The notes beneath the pieces were generated by a model, which saw nothing but the letters and a program-made list of their open reading frames with translations, had not been told where the DNA came from and did not search any database. Positions 40,106-51,500 of a stretch of 64,000 nt of DNA are shown in pieces. Source of the DNA: Datnioides undecimradiatus (taxonomy: Eukaryota; Chordata; Actinopteri; Lobotiformes; Datnioididae); assembly GCA_008933995.1 (NCBI GenBank), contig WARS01000046.1, positions 9,686,526-9,750,525 on the forward strand. The letters run 5' to 3'. How positions within the stretch are numbered: position 1 is the stretch's first letter; each line of letters starts with the position of its first letter. Made by a program: the position numbers and the translations under genes.

Positions 40106-42647
40106 TTACAAGCTGAAAACTGAATTTGTGAAACTTGTGAAAGAATTTCTTTGCTACAAATTGAAACTTTCAAGAAGAACTTTTAAATTAATAAGAACAA
40201 CAAGAGAAAAAAAACAAGAATTGTTCCCTGGATTTCCTTCCATTCCCTCCTCTGGGGAAGGTTTTAGTATATTTTTAGACCTGCCGTGATCCAGCTTAAC
40301 ACAATTGCTGTGCGCTTTTTTGCTGCAGGATTTGAGTTTTGCCTCCATTGCCATTTTCTCACAATCAACTGGGGCCAAGAAGGATTTAACGAAGGAGTTA
40401 CATGCTTGTTTCTATGGTAACTCTGCATTTCCCGAGCCAGCAAGGGACTGAAGGTTATCACTGAACATCCAGAAAACTCAAAAGTCCAAGGTGCTGTAAA
40501 AATCTATTTTATTCTGGTTGAACCATAATAATGATCTAACAGATGTGACTGAATGCAGTCTTTTTTTCTCACTGTAGTTTCAGGGTATATATATTAAATT
40601 TTCAGTGGAGATCTACAACTCTAGGGGTCTTTAAGGAATTGTAATGTCAATAGTATCTATGGTCAAATGAGCTGAATTATATATAGTTATAATCTATCAT
40701 ACAAATAAGCTACATTGTAACCCAGTAGCTCCTGTTAAAATGTAATCATTTCCTCTCATGAGTTTTAAGCATTATTTTCACTGTAAATCACATTCTCTTC
40801 ACCTCTCACTCGGAATTTACATAATATTTCATCTTTGTACTCATTTTGTGATTAAAATATCTTGCAAAGGTGAGTGAAGAAGAGTGAGTGTTGCTCTGTT
40901 GTCACTTGCAGGTAGTGCACCTTACGTGACTCCTAACATCTCAAAAATCTTGAACAGAAGGATAAACATTTCTTAAAGCGACCAGACACAAAGTATCAGT
41001 ACAAAATGTATTTAAAAAAGCAATATTTAATTCAAAGACTGGTGGTTCAAAGCTTTTCAGCTTGTGCCCACTTAAAATGAAGCAATGTGTACAGTAGTAG
41101 TGCCTCCTTAACACAGATTAAGGCCTCAGCGTAGGAGTTATGAGCAGTTCAATCAAACAGGAACTGTTTCATGTGAGGCTTTCAAGAGTCCCGAAGAGCT
41201 GGAAGTGTTCAGTATTTCAGGAGGAAAACAATCTATAATCTGCTTTTATTCTTTCTTTTTCCTGATATCATCATGGGATCTTTCAGATGTGTCTTGGGAT
41301 CCCTCGGGGGTCCTGACCCTGAGGTTGAGAACAACTGCATTAGAAAATATTTGCTTTGATGTTGAAATGATCAGTCACCTTTTTCTTCTCTTGTTTTTCT
41401 CTTTGCTGTCTTCTGACGGTGTCATCGTGTTATCGCTTAAAATGTAACCAAGAGGAATGGTTGCCGTGTAAATCGCTGCTTTCATTATCTGTGCACAGAA
41501 GCTGCATTTAACATAAAGAAGAGCATACAGAGTTTTTGATAAATTGATTCTTTTGTCTTTGTGGTTGTTCGGTTATAAAGAAATATGTTACACTTTTGTG
41601 CTTTTACTCTGAGTTGATGCCAGGCTGATTTTGATTATTATCAAGTAATGATTAATGCTGCAAGATGTATTACTTACTCATGGTTGTAGCTTGTGGAGTT
41701 CTTAACTACTTTATGTGCAGTTTGTACTTCAACCCAGCGGTAGCAACCCAGGGCCTTTTAACAGGATCATAAGATAAATCCAAGGTGTTATGTCATAACT
41801 GACTTAAAAAGGTCTGCTGCACAAAAGCATATAAATCTTTTTCAGCTTCTCTCTAATATTTTTTTGGTAAAAAAAAAAAAGATAAGTTTTCCTTTTTGAG
41901 CCTTGAAATAGTTGTAAATTTGAAACCTCTGAAGGTTTAGAAAAGAACATCAATCAAACACAAGATGTAGTTTTTTAAGCTTATCATGTGTTTTTTTTAA
42001 AGTAACTAGGTAATTTTAGCTGTTAGCCAAATAAAGAGCAATAAAAAGTGCTATATTTCCCAGAGAAATGTAGTGCAGCACAAGTATAGAGAAGAATAAA
42101 CTGAAATAATCCAAACGTATCAGTGTTTACAGTATTTAACTTATTTACCTCCTACCACTGATAATATAACCAAACAACATTACTTTATATTATCAACCTA
42201 ATGTTATATTATTGACTACATCTGTCGCCTTTCATTTGTCCAGAAATACCAGCCGGTAGCCTGCACTCATGTCGTTCCAATTCTCTTCATTCCTTTGGTT
42301 GTGGTGGAGGCCGCAGCAGCAGCAGTTGGTGTCCTTGTTTGTGTGTGTGAAGATCAGCTCGGCACTCGGTGGTAACAACAGGTGGACAGGGGTCATCTGG
42401 TTTAGAAAAGAGGACTGACACATACCTACTGTAAGAGAGAGATATTTGCAGGCTGTGACAGAAAAACTGTAAGAGACGGGCAATGTAACAGAACCACACC
42501 ATAATTACATTGTTTGAAGAAGAATGGTGAAGTGGATGATTGCACAATGCAGCCTTTTTGTGAGCTATCTGCTGCGGGACATTTAGACTGCGCTGTCATT
42601 GTAACATCGTGACCGTTTTACCTGCTGTGGATCGATATGTTGGCCTC

Positions 42648-42862
42648 ACCAGCCGTTGCCAGGGCTTCACTAGATCAATGGTCAGCTTTTATATCACACA
42701 CACACACACAGAGGCACACACAGGCGCTCTCAGCTCCACATCTGAAATGACACACACGCGCCAGCTGTTGTCCACCAGATCAATGGTTAGCTTTTTTGAA
42801 TCAGAGGCACACACAATTGCACATTTGTGTGTGTGTGTGTGTATGTGTGTGTGTGTGTGTGT
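42648..42862. repeat. diverged tandem duplication with CA and TG runs
   Basis: Two related units, about 110 bases apart, each run CCAGC-GTTG-C, AGATCAATGGT-AGCTTTT, then GAGGCACACACA. The first is at about 42648-42722, the second at about 42760-42822. The second unit is followed by a TG run (42826-42862), facing the CA run of the first, so the block can also fold on itself. Confidence 0.65.
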
Positions 42863-42982
42863 GGGCAGAATTATGTTAAATTGATTTTGTAGTTTGTTAT
42901 CTGAATGCAGCAACAGAAAGGTCAGCCTGAGAGCAGCGACTGAATCAAAACACATCAATTTTTCATATCATACAAACACATT

Positions 42983-43069
42983 ACATATAGATAGATAGAT
43001 AGACAGATAGAACTCATACATAGATTCATACAGTACATACATATACATACATAGATGGATAGATAGAAC
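42983..43069. repeat. (GATA)n-like tract
   Basis: TAGATAGATAGATAGACAGATAG, interrupted by CATACATA words, then GATGGATAGATAG. A degenerate tetranucleotide array. Confidence 0.85.
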
Positions 43070-45552
43070 TTTGCTGCATTCCAGTAGTAAATGGCCAGAA
43101 TGACCATGTCTGTATAAACAGTGTTTTTATTATCACAGTACTCAGACCTACCCTTACATATCTTTCTTTGATGACCACACATCATATCCCTGACCTTGGA
43201 AATCTGTCTCCTCTAACGAATACCACCTCCACTTATTTTTTCGCTCACTTTCATGAACACCTATGGAAGCCTTCTTCAGATATACTCTATGGTGTCTATG
43301 CTGCTGTCATAAATAGACATATTTATATAGAAAATAGGTAAATGGCCACTCCTTTAATTATAGATGGATAAATGGATAATTAACCATGTGAACATGAAAC
43401 CGACCAAATCACAAACTGTATAGCAACAGATATAATGTATTGTGTTGTTTTTTACGTAATTTAAAAAATATATTTTTTTCGGTTTATGGTAAAAAATAGA
43501 CTGACTATAAAGGAAGAACTGTGACAGAAATACTTCTGCAGTTGCAGCATTTACGCCCATGAGAAAGGCAGAGTAGTTCACACATAAACATACTGGTCTC
43601 AGCAGAGTGTGAGCCAGCCATTAATAGAGGGTTTCATACAGGGCTAACATAAATGTTGTGCTTTCAGCCCCTAAACAGGCCAGAATCCAGCACATGCTGC
43701 TTTTTGCATCATCACTGTTGCAAGTAAAGCTTGCCTTCCTTTTCGGTTCGAGTGCACGTGATACGTAATAGGCTGTAATCATGGCCAATTTACTCAAGCA
43801 GTTAGGTTTAACTTACAAGTAGAAGTGTATATGTAGAGAAAAAACCCTTGAGGTACATATATGATATAATGAGGAGACGGGGGAAATTGTCACCAGCCTA
43901 CACTCGGCTTCCATTAATTGACAGTGAAGATGAGAGCCGTTAGAGTCCAAGCTGCCACCTAATTGTGTCAACCAGACTGTCATAATGAATGGTGTTAAAC
44001 GCCTCAGCTGGACCAGCACAAAGAACACAGGACTCACGTGGAATCGGCATCCTTCAGGGGCTCATTAATAACCTTGAGAAGGGCATATTTCTTCCAAATG
44101 AGTCAGTCCTATTCTAATTCAAATCTCCACCACAGTGTAACTATCATTTCATATTTGCAGATAAGCTGTGTGAGAGGCAGGCTGGGAGACAGAGGGAAAA
44201 ATAAATCATCGGAGGCGTTCATCGCAGCATGCCACATAATGAACACAAACAACCTAACGCAGTAGTGTAATCATGTTATGGCGCGCGGCCCCACTGCCAC
44301 ACAATGATGAAAACTTTCTTTAGAGAAGTAATTTGTCTTGTAGAGCATATTTTTCAAAGTGAGATGGAATTTAATCTCCTCATCGCCTCGGGCAATCTCT
44401 GTCTGTCTCTTTCTCTCTCTCTGTCTCTCGTTGCTCTCTCCCACTCTTTCCCATCCTCACATCTGTCATTCTCATCCTCACATAAAGACAAAACAGAACA
44501 TACAGTAGCTACTGCTTGAATGATTCACTGACATCCATGGGAATAAATGTGTGATGTGTGTATTAATCAAAAAGAATTGGTAACATGAATGCAACAGGCG
44601 GTGGTGAATTCATGGTGGGAAGCTGTCAAGATCATGCCATGTGATTATAGTACCAGCACCGTCAAGGGCCGTAACCCCACGCTGCACTCAGCCATAGGCC
44701 TTGAGGCAAAGTGAGACTCCCACCCACACAATATTCCCATGATTTTTGCAGTTTATCTTGACATTTTGAAACAGGTCTGACACATAGAAGCCAGATAATT
44801 TGTCTGCACCCAGACATCGTTCATAAAGCAGATGCTAATTGCGTAAACTAATTCTCTGCAACATACAGACAACTTTAATAGTGAGGCCAGCAATTCGACA
44901 GATCTGAAATAAAAACTACTGGCGCAGCAAAAACACTGTCTGATCAAAACTTGTTGTTGAAAGAGTTAAAAGAGCATGTTGAGGAAAGCTGATCTCAATT
45001 GAACACACTCTCACACAGCACAGACTCCCCACACTTTAAAGCTGCTTGAATCAATATTTTATGGTACCAGTTGATCAAATAACAACTTGTATGTTAAGTA
45101 TTATGTTTGGTATTGATCCAAATAACGAACCCACAGATAATGATCACCTGACTCTGTAGTTCCCCTCAGCTCTAAAGAGCTGCTTTTTCAGAGTCTTTCA
45201 CCCGGTTTCAGCTCTTGTGGAAAAAACAAAATAATCCAGCAGAAAAAAAAATAAAAACAACACTGTACCTGGCACCGAACAGCACAAAGACCCACTTAAC
45301 AACTGGATGATGAACACAGTGGAGCATTTAGCAGCTAAAGAGACATACGTGCTTCTCATGAGAGTTTTAAGAGAGTTGTTCCCAAGAGGGAAAGAGGAGT
45401 GGCTGAAGCTAAAAGTAGAATGAAGACTGGATTTGGAACACCTTGCTTAATGAACGCTAACTCGTCACTTGACTGTGCTGGATGCCATGGCTCAGGCGGC
45501 CTGTTCAGTAATCCATCCATGCTATACTATGTTCCTGCCACTGACAGCCTGT

Positions 45553-45637
45553 AATGTCGGCATTCCTTAGACCACACGTTTAAGGAATGCCGACATTGGT
45601 ATTTGGGTGAAACCTCAAACGTGTTTCACCCAAATAC
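45553..45637. repeat. two adjacent perfect hairpins with complementary loops
   Basis: The first hairpin pairs 45553-45569 (AATGTCGGCATTCCTTA) with 45581-45597, 17 of 17 bases, with an 11-base loop. The second pairs 45599-45613 (GTATTTGGGTGAAAC) with 45623-45637, 15 of 15, with a 9-base loop. One base separates them. The loops carry ACGTT and AACGT and can pair with each other. Put another way, the interior is the reverse complement of the two flanks joined in swapped order. This could be a mobile-element relic, a replication template-switch product or a structured RNA; nothing in the sequence decides. Confidence 0.9.
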
Positions 45638-46439
45638 TATTTTCTAACTACTGAGAGTTAGTTTTAGAGGATTATCAGGATAAACAAAGACTGACCATAT
45701 GCTATTACTGTATATGCTATGGCATATGCAGTGACTGGCTGTCAACCATCTATCTACCCACAAAGTTAAAAAAAAGAGCAAATGACCCCTCCTTTGCCCA
45801 TCAGCTCCACAGGCCCTGATATTGTTGTTCATGCTGTATTAGGGTATTGCATCCATGCATCTTTTAAACCAGCATTTAAATCACATAAATCAACCCCCTC
45901 CTCTCATCCATCTCTGCATCAATTCGTTTCACATTATGGCAGTGTGCTTCTCCAGCACAAACACAGGTGTGAAACCATTGAACTGGATGCAGTGGTAATG
46001 CCATAGTGGCATAGTGGTCTGTGTTTCATATAGCCTAAAACAAAAGCATAATCATTTTAAGATTAATTGTGAGTGTCAAGTATGAATACCTAAAATCTGA
46101 ATCAAGCATTCACTCACCACAAACAAGTCACAGAGGGATTTGTTTTGATTGATCACTCAAACGGAACTGATCACATTCAGACGGCTTCTCATGCAAATAC
46201 ACCTAACTCCATTTGCATTTCTTGTGAGACTGTTTGCAAACTTTACCTTCATGGAGAACTGCATGATTTAAAAAGCTCTCTAAATGTGGCGTGGTGAAGG
46301 CAGGTTTAAAAGTGCACCAATTGTACTAAGTTATTTGTAGCCTTCTTACCAACTGTAGGTGTGGATGAGGTGATGATGTCACCAGAGTGATCTTGAGTTA
46401 GGTGTTGGATAAATGTGGATATGACGCTGCATTACATGG

Positions 46440-47290
46440 GATCTAATGAAAAGACCTTGCATTGAGTTCAACTCAAATTTATTGTCATTAACACAATATG
46501 TAATTTAGAAGAGGGCTGTGGTTCACAAAGACAGTTCAATATGAGCTTATACTGAGTGAGGCAGTATATGTCAGAGTTATGTAATAGAGTTTGCATATGG
46601 CATTTAAACATGGCAGCTGCATAAAAAGAGAGACATTAGTAGAGTTCAGGCGGCAGCTAATTTTGAGGGTAACAGCTTGAGGGGTTTCTGAGTCTGATGG
46701 TTTGGCCTCTGAGGCCTCTGTAGCACAGGGGTGCTGTGGTTTAGGTGGGTGGGTGGAATTCCTGCTGATGCTGAAACCTCTGTGTTGGTGGTATTTATAG
46801 TAAATGTCTTGTATGGCTTCAAGCTGGGTATCAGTGATGTGCTGGGATACATTGATGGCACACTGCAGGGCTCTCTGGTCTACTGATGTAGTTATAATAC
46901 CATACTGAGGTACAGCTGGTCAGGATGCTCTTGGTGGAGCAGCAGTAGAAAGTGGAGAGAACTTTGTAATAGGCAGGTGCCCCTCAACCTCCTCAGGAAA
47001 TCCAAGTGTTGCTGGTTTGGGCTTTCTGCATGAGGAGGTAGCTATTTGATGTTAAGGGAAGGCTCTCATTGATGTGCGACCTAGATTGTTGGACGTGCAC
47101 CATCCATGCCAGTTGATCTTGTACCTGTAGGTCATATTGTTGTTAGCAACTTTGCATGTGATTGATTAGGTTGTTTGGGAGACATTGCTGAGGGTTAGGG
47201 CGGAGGTGGTGAGGTTACTAAAGATGACGACTGAGGTCTGTTTGCTCATGAAGGCCAGTGTCCAGATACAGAGGCAGGGGTTAAGGCCAA
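46440..47290 (-). mobile_element. LINE 3' fragment (L2/CR1-like reverse transcriptase end)
   Basis: Read on the minus strand, the copy contains F-L-R-R-L-R and then, in another frame, V-L-S-T-F-Y-C-C-S-T-K-S-I-L-T-S-C-T-S-V followed by W-Y. This is the C-terminal part of a LINE reverse transcriptase that is abundant in fish genomes. The 3' end has the AATGACAATAAATTTGAGTT type of tail (plus strand about 46466-46490). The change of frame between the two motifs shows decay. Only the last part of the second ORF and the 3' tail are present, typical 5' truncation. The fragment ends about 230 bases before the triadin exon. Confidence 0.75.
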
Positions 47291-47523
47291 AGAAGAGAAG
47301 TTACATAGCTGTGGAATCTGGTGTGTTTTGATGGTTGACTTTCAGGGTTTGAGAAAGAATATTTTGGCCCTAGCTGCAGCTATTTTTGCCTTTCATCTTT
47401 AAAAGGTCTTTGTGAGTAATTTACTTTTCCCTCTCTGTTCTCTTTTCTTTCACTCTTCATTTTCTGTCTTTCTGTTTCATAACTATTCACTCCTGTTTCT
47501 TTTTACTTTCTATTTGCTCTTAG

Positions 47524-47722
47524 CTCTCTTCACCAATGAGCAGTCAAGCTAACGGTGGGGGGGCGGTCCCTCCAGCTCGGACCAACCAGAGGACATTTTT
47601 GGATGATGTCATTTTAACTTTCAGCTCACCAATGGCCTGGCTGCTGGTTGTGGCTCTGATCCTAACATGGTCAGGAGTCGCCATCGTTCTCTTTGATTTG
47701 CTTGACTATAAAACTCTGGCAG
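47524..47722 (+). CDS. trdn: triadin, exon with cytosolic tail and membrane helix
   Basis: Triadin is a single-pass protein of the junctional sarcoplasmic reticulum that ties calsequestrin to the ryanodine receptor. From the in-frame ATG at 47536 the exon encodes 62 residues and one base: a Gly/Pro-rich tail, then F-L-D-D-V-I-L-T-F-S-S-P, the helix AWLLVVALILTWSGVAIVLF (about residues 34-53), and D-L-L-D-Y-K-T-L-A. The mammalian protein, as I remember it, has TFSSPAAWLLVIALIITW and FDLVDYKNFS here, so identity is secure. The acceptor is at 47522-47523 after a long pyrimidine tract, the donor is GGCAG|GTAACA, phase 1, at the position where I believe the human exon also ends. The ATG has a weak context (C at -3) and the four codons before it (LSSP) are open, so translation may start in an upstream exon. 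Confidence 0.95.
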
Positions 47723-48969
47723 GTAACAAGAGTAACTGACTATTTGTTTTTATCGTTATTTTATGCTAATTTCAATATTTCATTTTGAGTTAAATTTGTT
47801 TACCATTCACAATGATTGTAATTTGACCATAATTTGATCATAATGTGCTTGTTTTTATGACAATTTCCTTCAACTCTTTCATACCCATTTATTCACATCT
47901 CATGTATACATCCATAATTCATCCAAACACATTTCAACAACCTTTCAGACATTTTTGAAGCAGACTTCAAAAGTGGACGTGCCCCCATGAAGGTCATCAT
48001 TCTCAACAACATCCATGTGTCAAGTTCAGGGACACGCACCATCCTCTTCTTCTTTTCAGCACATGTTAATAACAACATAGTGTCTAAACATCTGTGCTGC
48101 TTTAACACTGGCTGCACTGGTCACGTGTTTCCCTTCACTTGACAGACAGATGTGTTGAGAATGACATGCTGTTTTTTACTGTCACCAGGTGACAGTTTAT
48201 GTACCAGTGTAGTAATACAGCTGGGTACATACTGAAGTCTATCCACTCCTTCTCATTTTCACTCAAGTGTCTGACTCATACACTCGTAGAATGGATTGAA
48301 AGGGCACTTCCTGGTGTTAATGTGCATACTATAATAACGCAGGTTGTAATCAGCACTCGTTTTGATAAAAACATCCAGTAATTTAAAGTGATATAGTAAT
48401 GATTTCTCTGGTCTACATACAACTCTTTAAAATTCTATACTTCGCCTGCTGCTGCACTACAGAAACTGAGAGCCACTTTGTTTCCTCATATATCTTTAAT
48501 CCTGTTATCTCCAGCTCATGACTTAATTGTCTTGCATGATCAAATTTTCGTTTTCTGTGATCACACTTTAATTACTTTATTGTCGTGAGATAACAGAAAA
48601 TGAATTTCCCAGAGAACGCAACTATGTTACTGATTGATTAAAGTAAATGCAGCAGTCAAGATCTCTCCTTCAAACATTTTCATTTCTGCTTAAGACTGTC
48701 TATTCACTGGCACCGCGATCAGGCTTACAAGGCTCTGCACACCCATTAATTTATATCTTGAGATAATGAGAAACGTCTGATTGCAGCGTAACAGGAGAAA
48801 TCAAGAAAGAGCAACCGTGCCACACTCTGCAGCATGTTGTTTTATGTAAACACACAATCTGGGTTGCTAACTACTCCACAAATCAAAACACTGAACAAAA
48901 ATTAGCTATGTTAACATGATTATACTCCAATTATTTCTTTACATGAAAAGCAAGAGTTTTCCATCAAGT

Positions 48970-49430
48970 AGTAACACAATATAGCCAATGGCTGGTAAGC
49001 TTAGTTTAGCATGAAGACTGAAAGAGTTTACCCAGTTTTGCCTGAACATAACAAACTCCTCCTAAAATGTACTTATTGATACGTTTTATCTCGCCGTTTA
49101 GTTCATACAAAAACAAAAGGGTGAAACTGTCAACAGGATCATTTATTGGCCTGGATCAGTAACATCCTGGAGTCTCTGGCTGGTTGCCTGGCAACCATTA
49201 AGCCAAAAAAATATTCAAGCACATGACCCTGCTGTAACTCATTTTCACATGTCGGCTTTTGTATGAATTAAACAAACAACTTATGATGTGTAAATCAGTG
49301 AACTTCACAGGTGCTGGTAGGTGGATGTTGTAACCTTTGGACAGGGCCAGCCTTTTTGCTTTCCCCTGTATTCAGTCTTTATGTTAAACTGAGCTAAACA
49401 GCCTGCAGACATGAGAGCATGTTCAACCTT
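48970..49430. mobile_element. complete foldback repeat element
   Basis: Both arms are present. The left arm carries GGCTGGTAAGCTTAGTTTAG and CATGAAGACTG. The centre carries GTTTAGTTCATACAAAAAC, TCCTGGAGTCTCTGGCTGGT and TGCCTGGCAACC. The right arm carries GAATTAAACAAAC, CAGGTGCTGGTAGGTGGATG, TAACCTTTGGACAGGGCCAG, CAGTCTTTATGTTAAACTGA and GCAGACATGAGAG. The arms are inverted with respect to each other. No protein-coding capacity, so it is non-autonomous. Confidence 0.65.
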
Positions 49431-51329
49431 CTTCTTTTTCCATGTCCTGACAACAAGCCTTGTATGTAAATTATACATGGAATTTAAACTATATAATATT
49501 GAGGTTGATGTGGAAACCAATGTCAATTCTGTTCATTATGTACAGGTTGAATAAGATGAAACCATACTAAACCAAGTGTTTTTTTACATATATGAATTGA
49601 ACATGATAGGGCGACAGGTTACAGTTTCACCTTGGCTCCAAAGATTTTTCACCCTGCCTGTTTGGTAACGCTTCATTTTACAAGTCATTTTCTGATCATT
49701 TACAAGACGTTTCCTGGTAATCCTGTTATTTGGCACTAATTATAGAAAAATAGCGACACTGTTAAATACGTACACAGAGAATGAATCAATTCCAATTAAT
49801 TCGCTAGCATGCCAACTAAAGAAGCAAAGATTAAAAAAAATAATCTAGAAAGAAGCTTTCAACATTTACTGTATGGAGTTTTAAGTAATTAATGCATATT
49901 TATTTTGATTTCAAATGACCTGCTCTTTTCATTCCTACCTCCCCCACAAACTCTACCAAGAATGTTTCATGGTAATTATTCGAAATTCACATGTGCATAT
50001 GCACTGTATTGATCTAAATAGACCTAAAAGTATAAAGGTCAAACTGCCTCTGATCTGGAAATCATTCACTGAATTATTATAGGTATATTCTAGTGTGCAG
50101 TTAATTGACTGTGATAATGACCTTTCTATCAGTTCTACTCATACCTGTCACTTCCACGACTACTACACATTACCATGTATGTGAACTATCCTACAGCACA
50201 AGGATAGTCCTGCCTCACACATCCAACACACTCATCTGTAACTCCTCTCCTCACTCTCCTTCTTCCTTCAACCCCCTCCTCAACCCGTCACCTCTTCTCC
50301 ATCCTCATGCTGTCAATCACCTGCCATCCCATCCAAAGAGTACACATCATACTGTGACGACCCCGTGTGTTTACATCCTGGTAAAAACAACAACAGCAAA
50401 GACCACTAACAGTTTGACTGCACTGCTTGCTCATACTAGAGTGTTGACTGTGACAGACCAGAGAAAATCAAGATGTACACGATTGCTCTCTTGTATGTGC
50501 CTGCTATTTCAAAACCTGAGATGTGTTTCTGACGAAGGGTAAATCAGCGCTAAACAAGCTCTCAGCTGGTTGAAGTGTCACCACTGGTCAAAAGCAATAC
50601 ATCAGCTGTGACCCGTGACACCAGTAACGGCTGAAGCCACAGTGCTTGAAAGTCTCGAAAAGCTGGTTTTCTGCCTTAAAGGGTCACATCTCCCATTTCT
50701 CCGATTGAGACTGTGGGTGTTTTTTCACTGTTTCGTGTCTTTGGTACAAAGTGTTTCTCAAGCTGTCCACTGTAATCTCTGTGCCATAATCCTGACCAAA
50801 GCCCTGGTCTGTTTTTTTCTCAAAACTGTGGCATTTACTCCCTCTAAGCAATTTGTTCTTGGGACATAAGGAATAGCATGGAAGCAAAAAAGCTTGCCTA
50901 TTAATGTCCCAGTAGCAACATGCTAAATGTCCGTTAGCAAACATGCTACCTGAGCTCACAGTTTGGTCCACAGACATACTTGCACCCTTGACACCTGTTT
51001 CATTCTGTCTGCGGTGAAGTGAGTCTCAGAGCCATTGCTGTGTTGAGTATGAAAGATCATTCTTGACCATGAGAATATGCAATGTGTGACTAGCTCATTA
51101 GCTGAAGTGTTGTAGGGTTGATTTACCCGCTGAGCATTGTTTCCTGAACATTTGTTAAGTCATTTGTTAATAAGAATATATTCTTATTCTGGTCTGCTTT
51201 CAGCATATGGATGATAAATTAAAGGTTAAAGAAACATCAAGTCCTGAATGGTGTTTGACCACCATAAGCCAACAGAACAACATCTGTGCTGGTGATCATA
51301 AATGATCCCAAAAACTCTGAAATTATCCT

Positions 51330-51500
51330 TGAGGGATGAACAATATAATTCCAAAAGGTATTTATTTATTTGGTATTTTGATGGTCTAGTTGTCTGAAAC
51401 AGCCATCAAAATCATCCATTGGTACTCATTGAGATCTGGAAAATAGAGTGGCCATAGCATGTGATTCATACCATTTGTATGCATCACTCAGTGATCCCAT
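51330..51500. mobile_element. degenerate dispersed repeat fragment
   Basis: Words such as ACTCATTGAGATCTGGAAAA followed by TAGAGTGGCCATAG resemble, in decayed form, a dispersed fish DNA element that I know with GAGATCTGGTGACTGTGGAG. The boundaries and family are uncertain. Confidence 0.3.

Larger units (their letters stand above)
35025..46439. other. long stretch upstream of trdn without a gene
   Basis: AT-rich DNA with microsatellites and low-complexity tracts listed separately. A short piece of a dispersed repeat (GGTCCTGACCCTGAGGTTGA, near 41308) is recognisable. The stretches around 43880-44010 read like ordinary unique DNA and may include conserved regulatory sequence. No coding exon is supported. 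Confidence 0.5.

Noticed and set aside
39883-40173. Glu/Arg-rich minus frame resembling a coiled coil or a triadin-like charged repeat
   Set aside because: It is the reverse of a CT microsatellite and CCTCC tract; the charge pattern is compositional.
50105-50542. 145-residue plus-strand frame in the trdn intron
   Set aside because: Thr/Ser/Pro/His-rich product of C-rich simple sequence, with no domain and no acceptor fitting the triadin phase.
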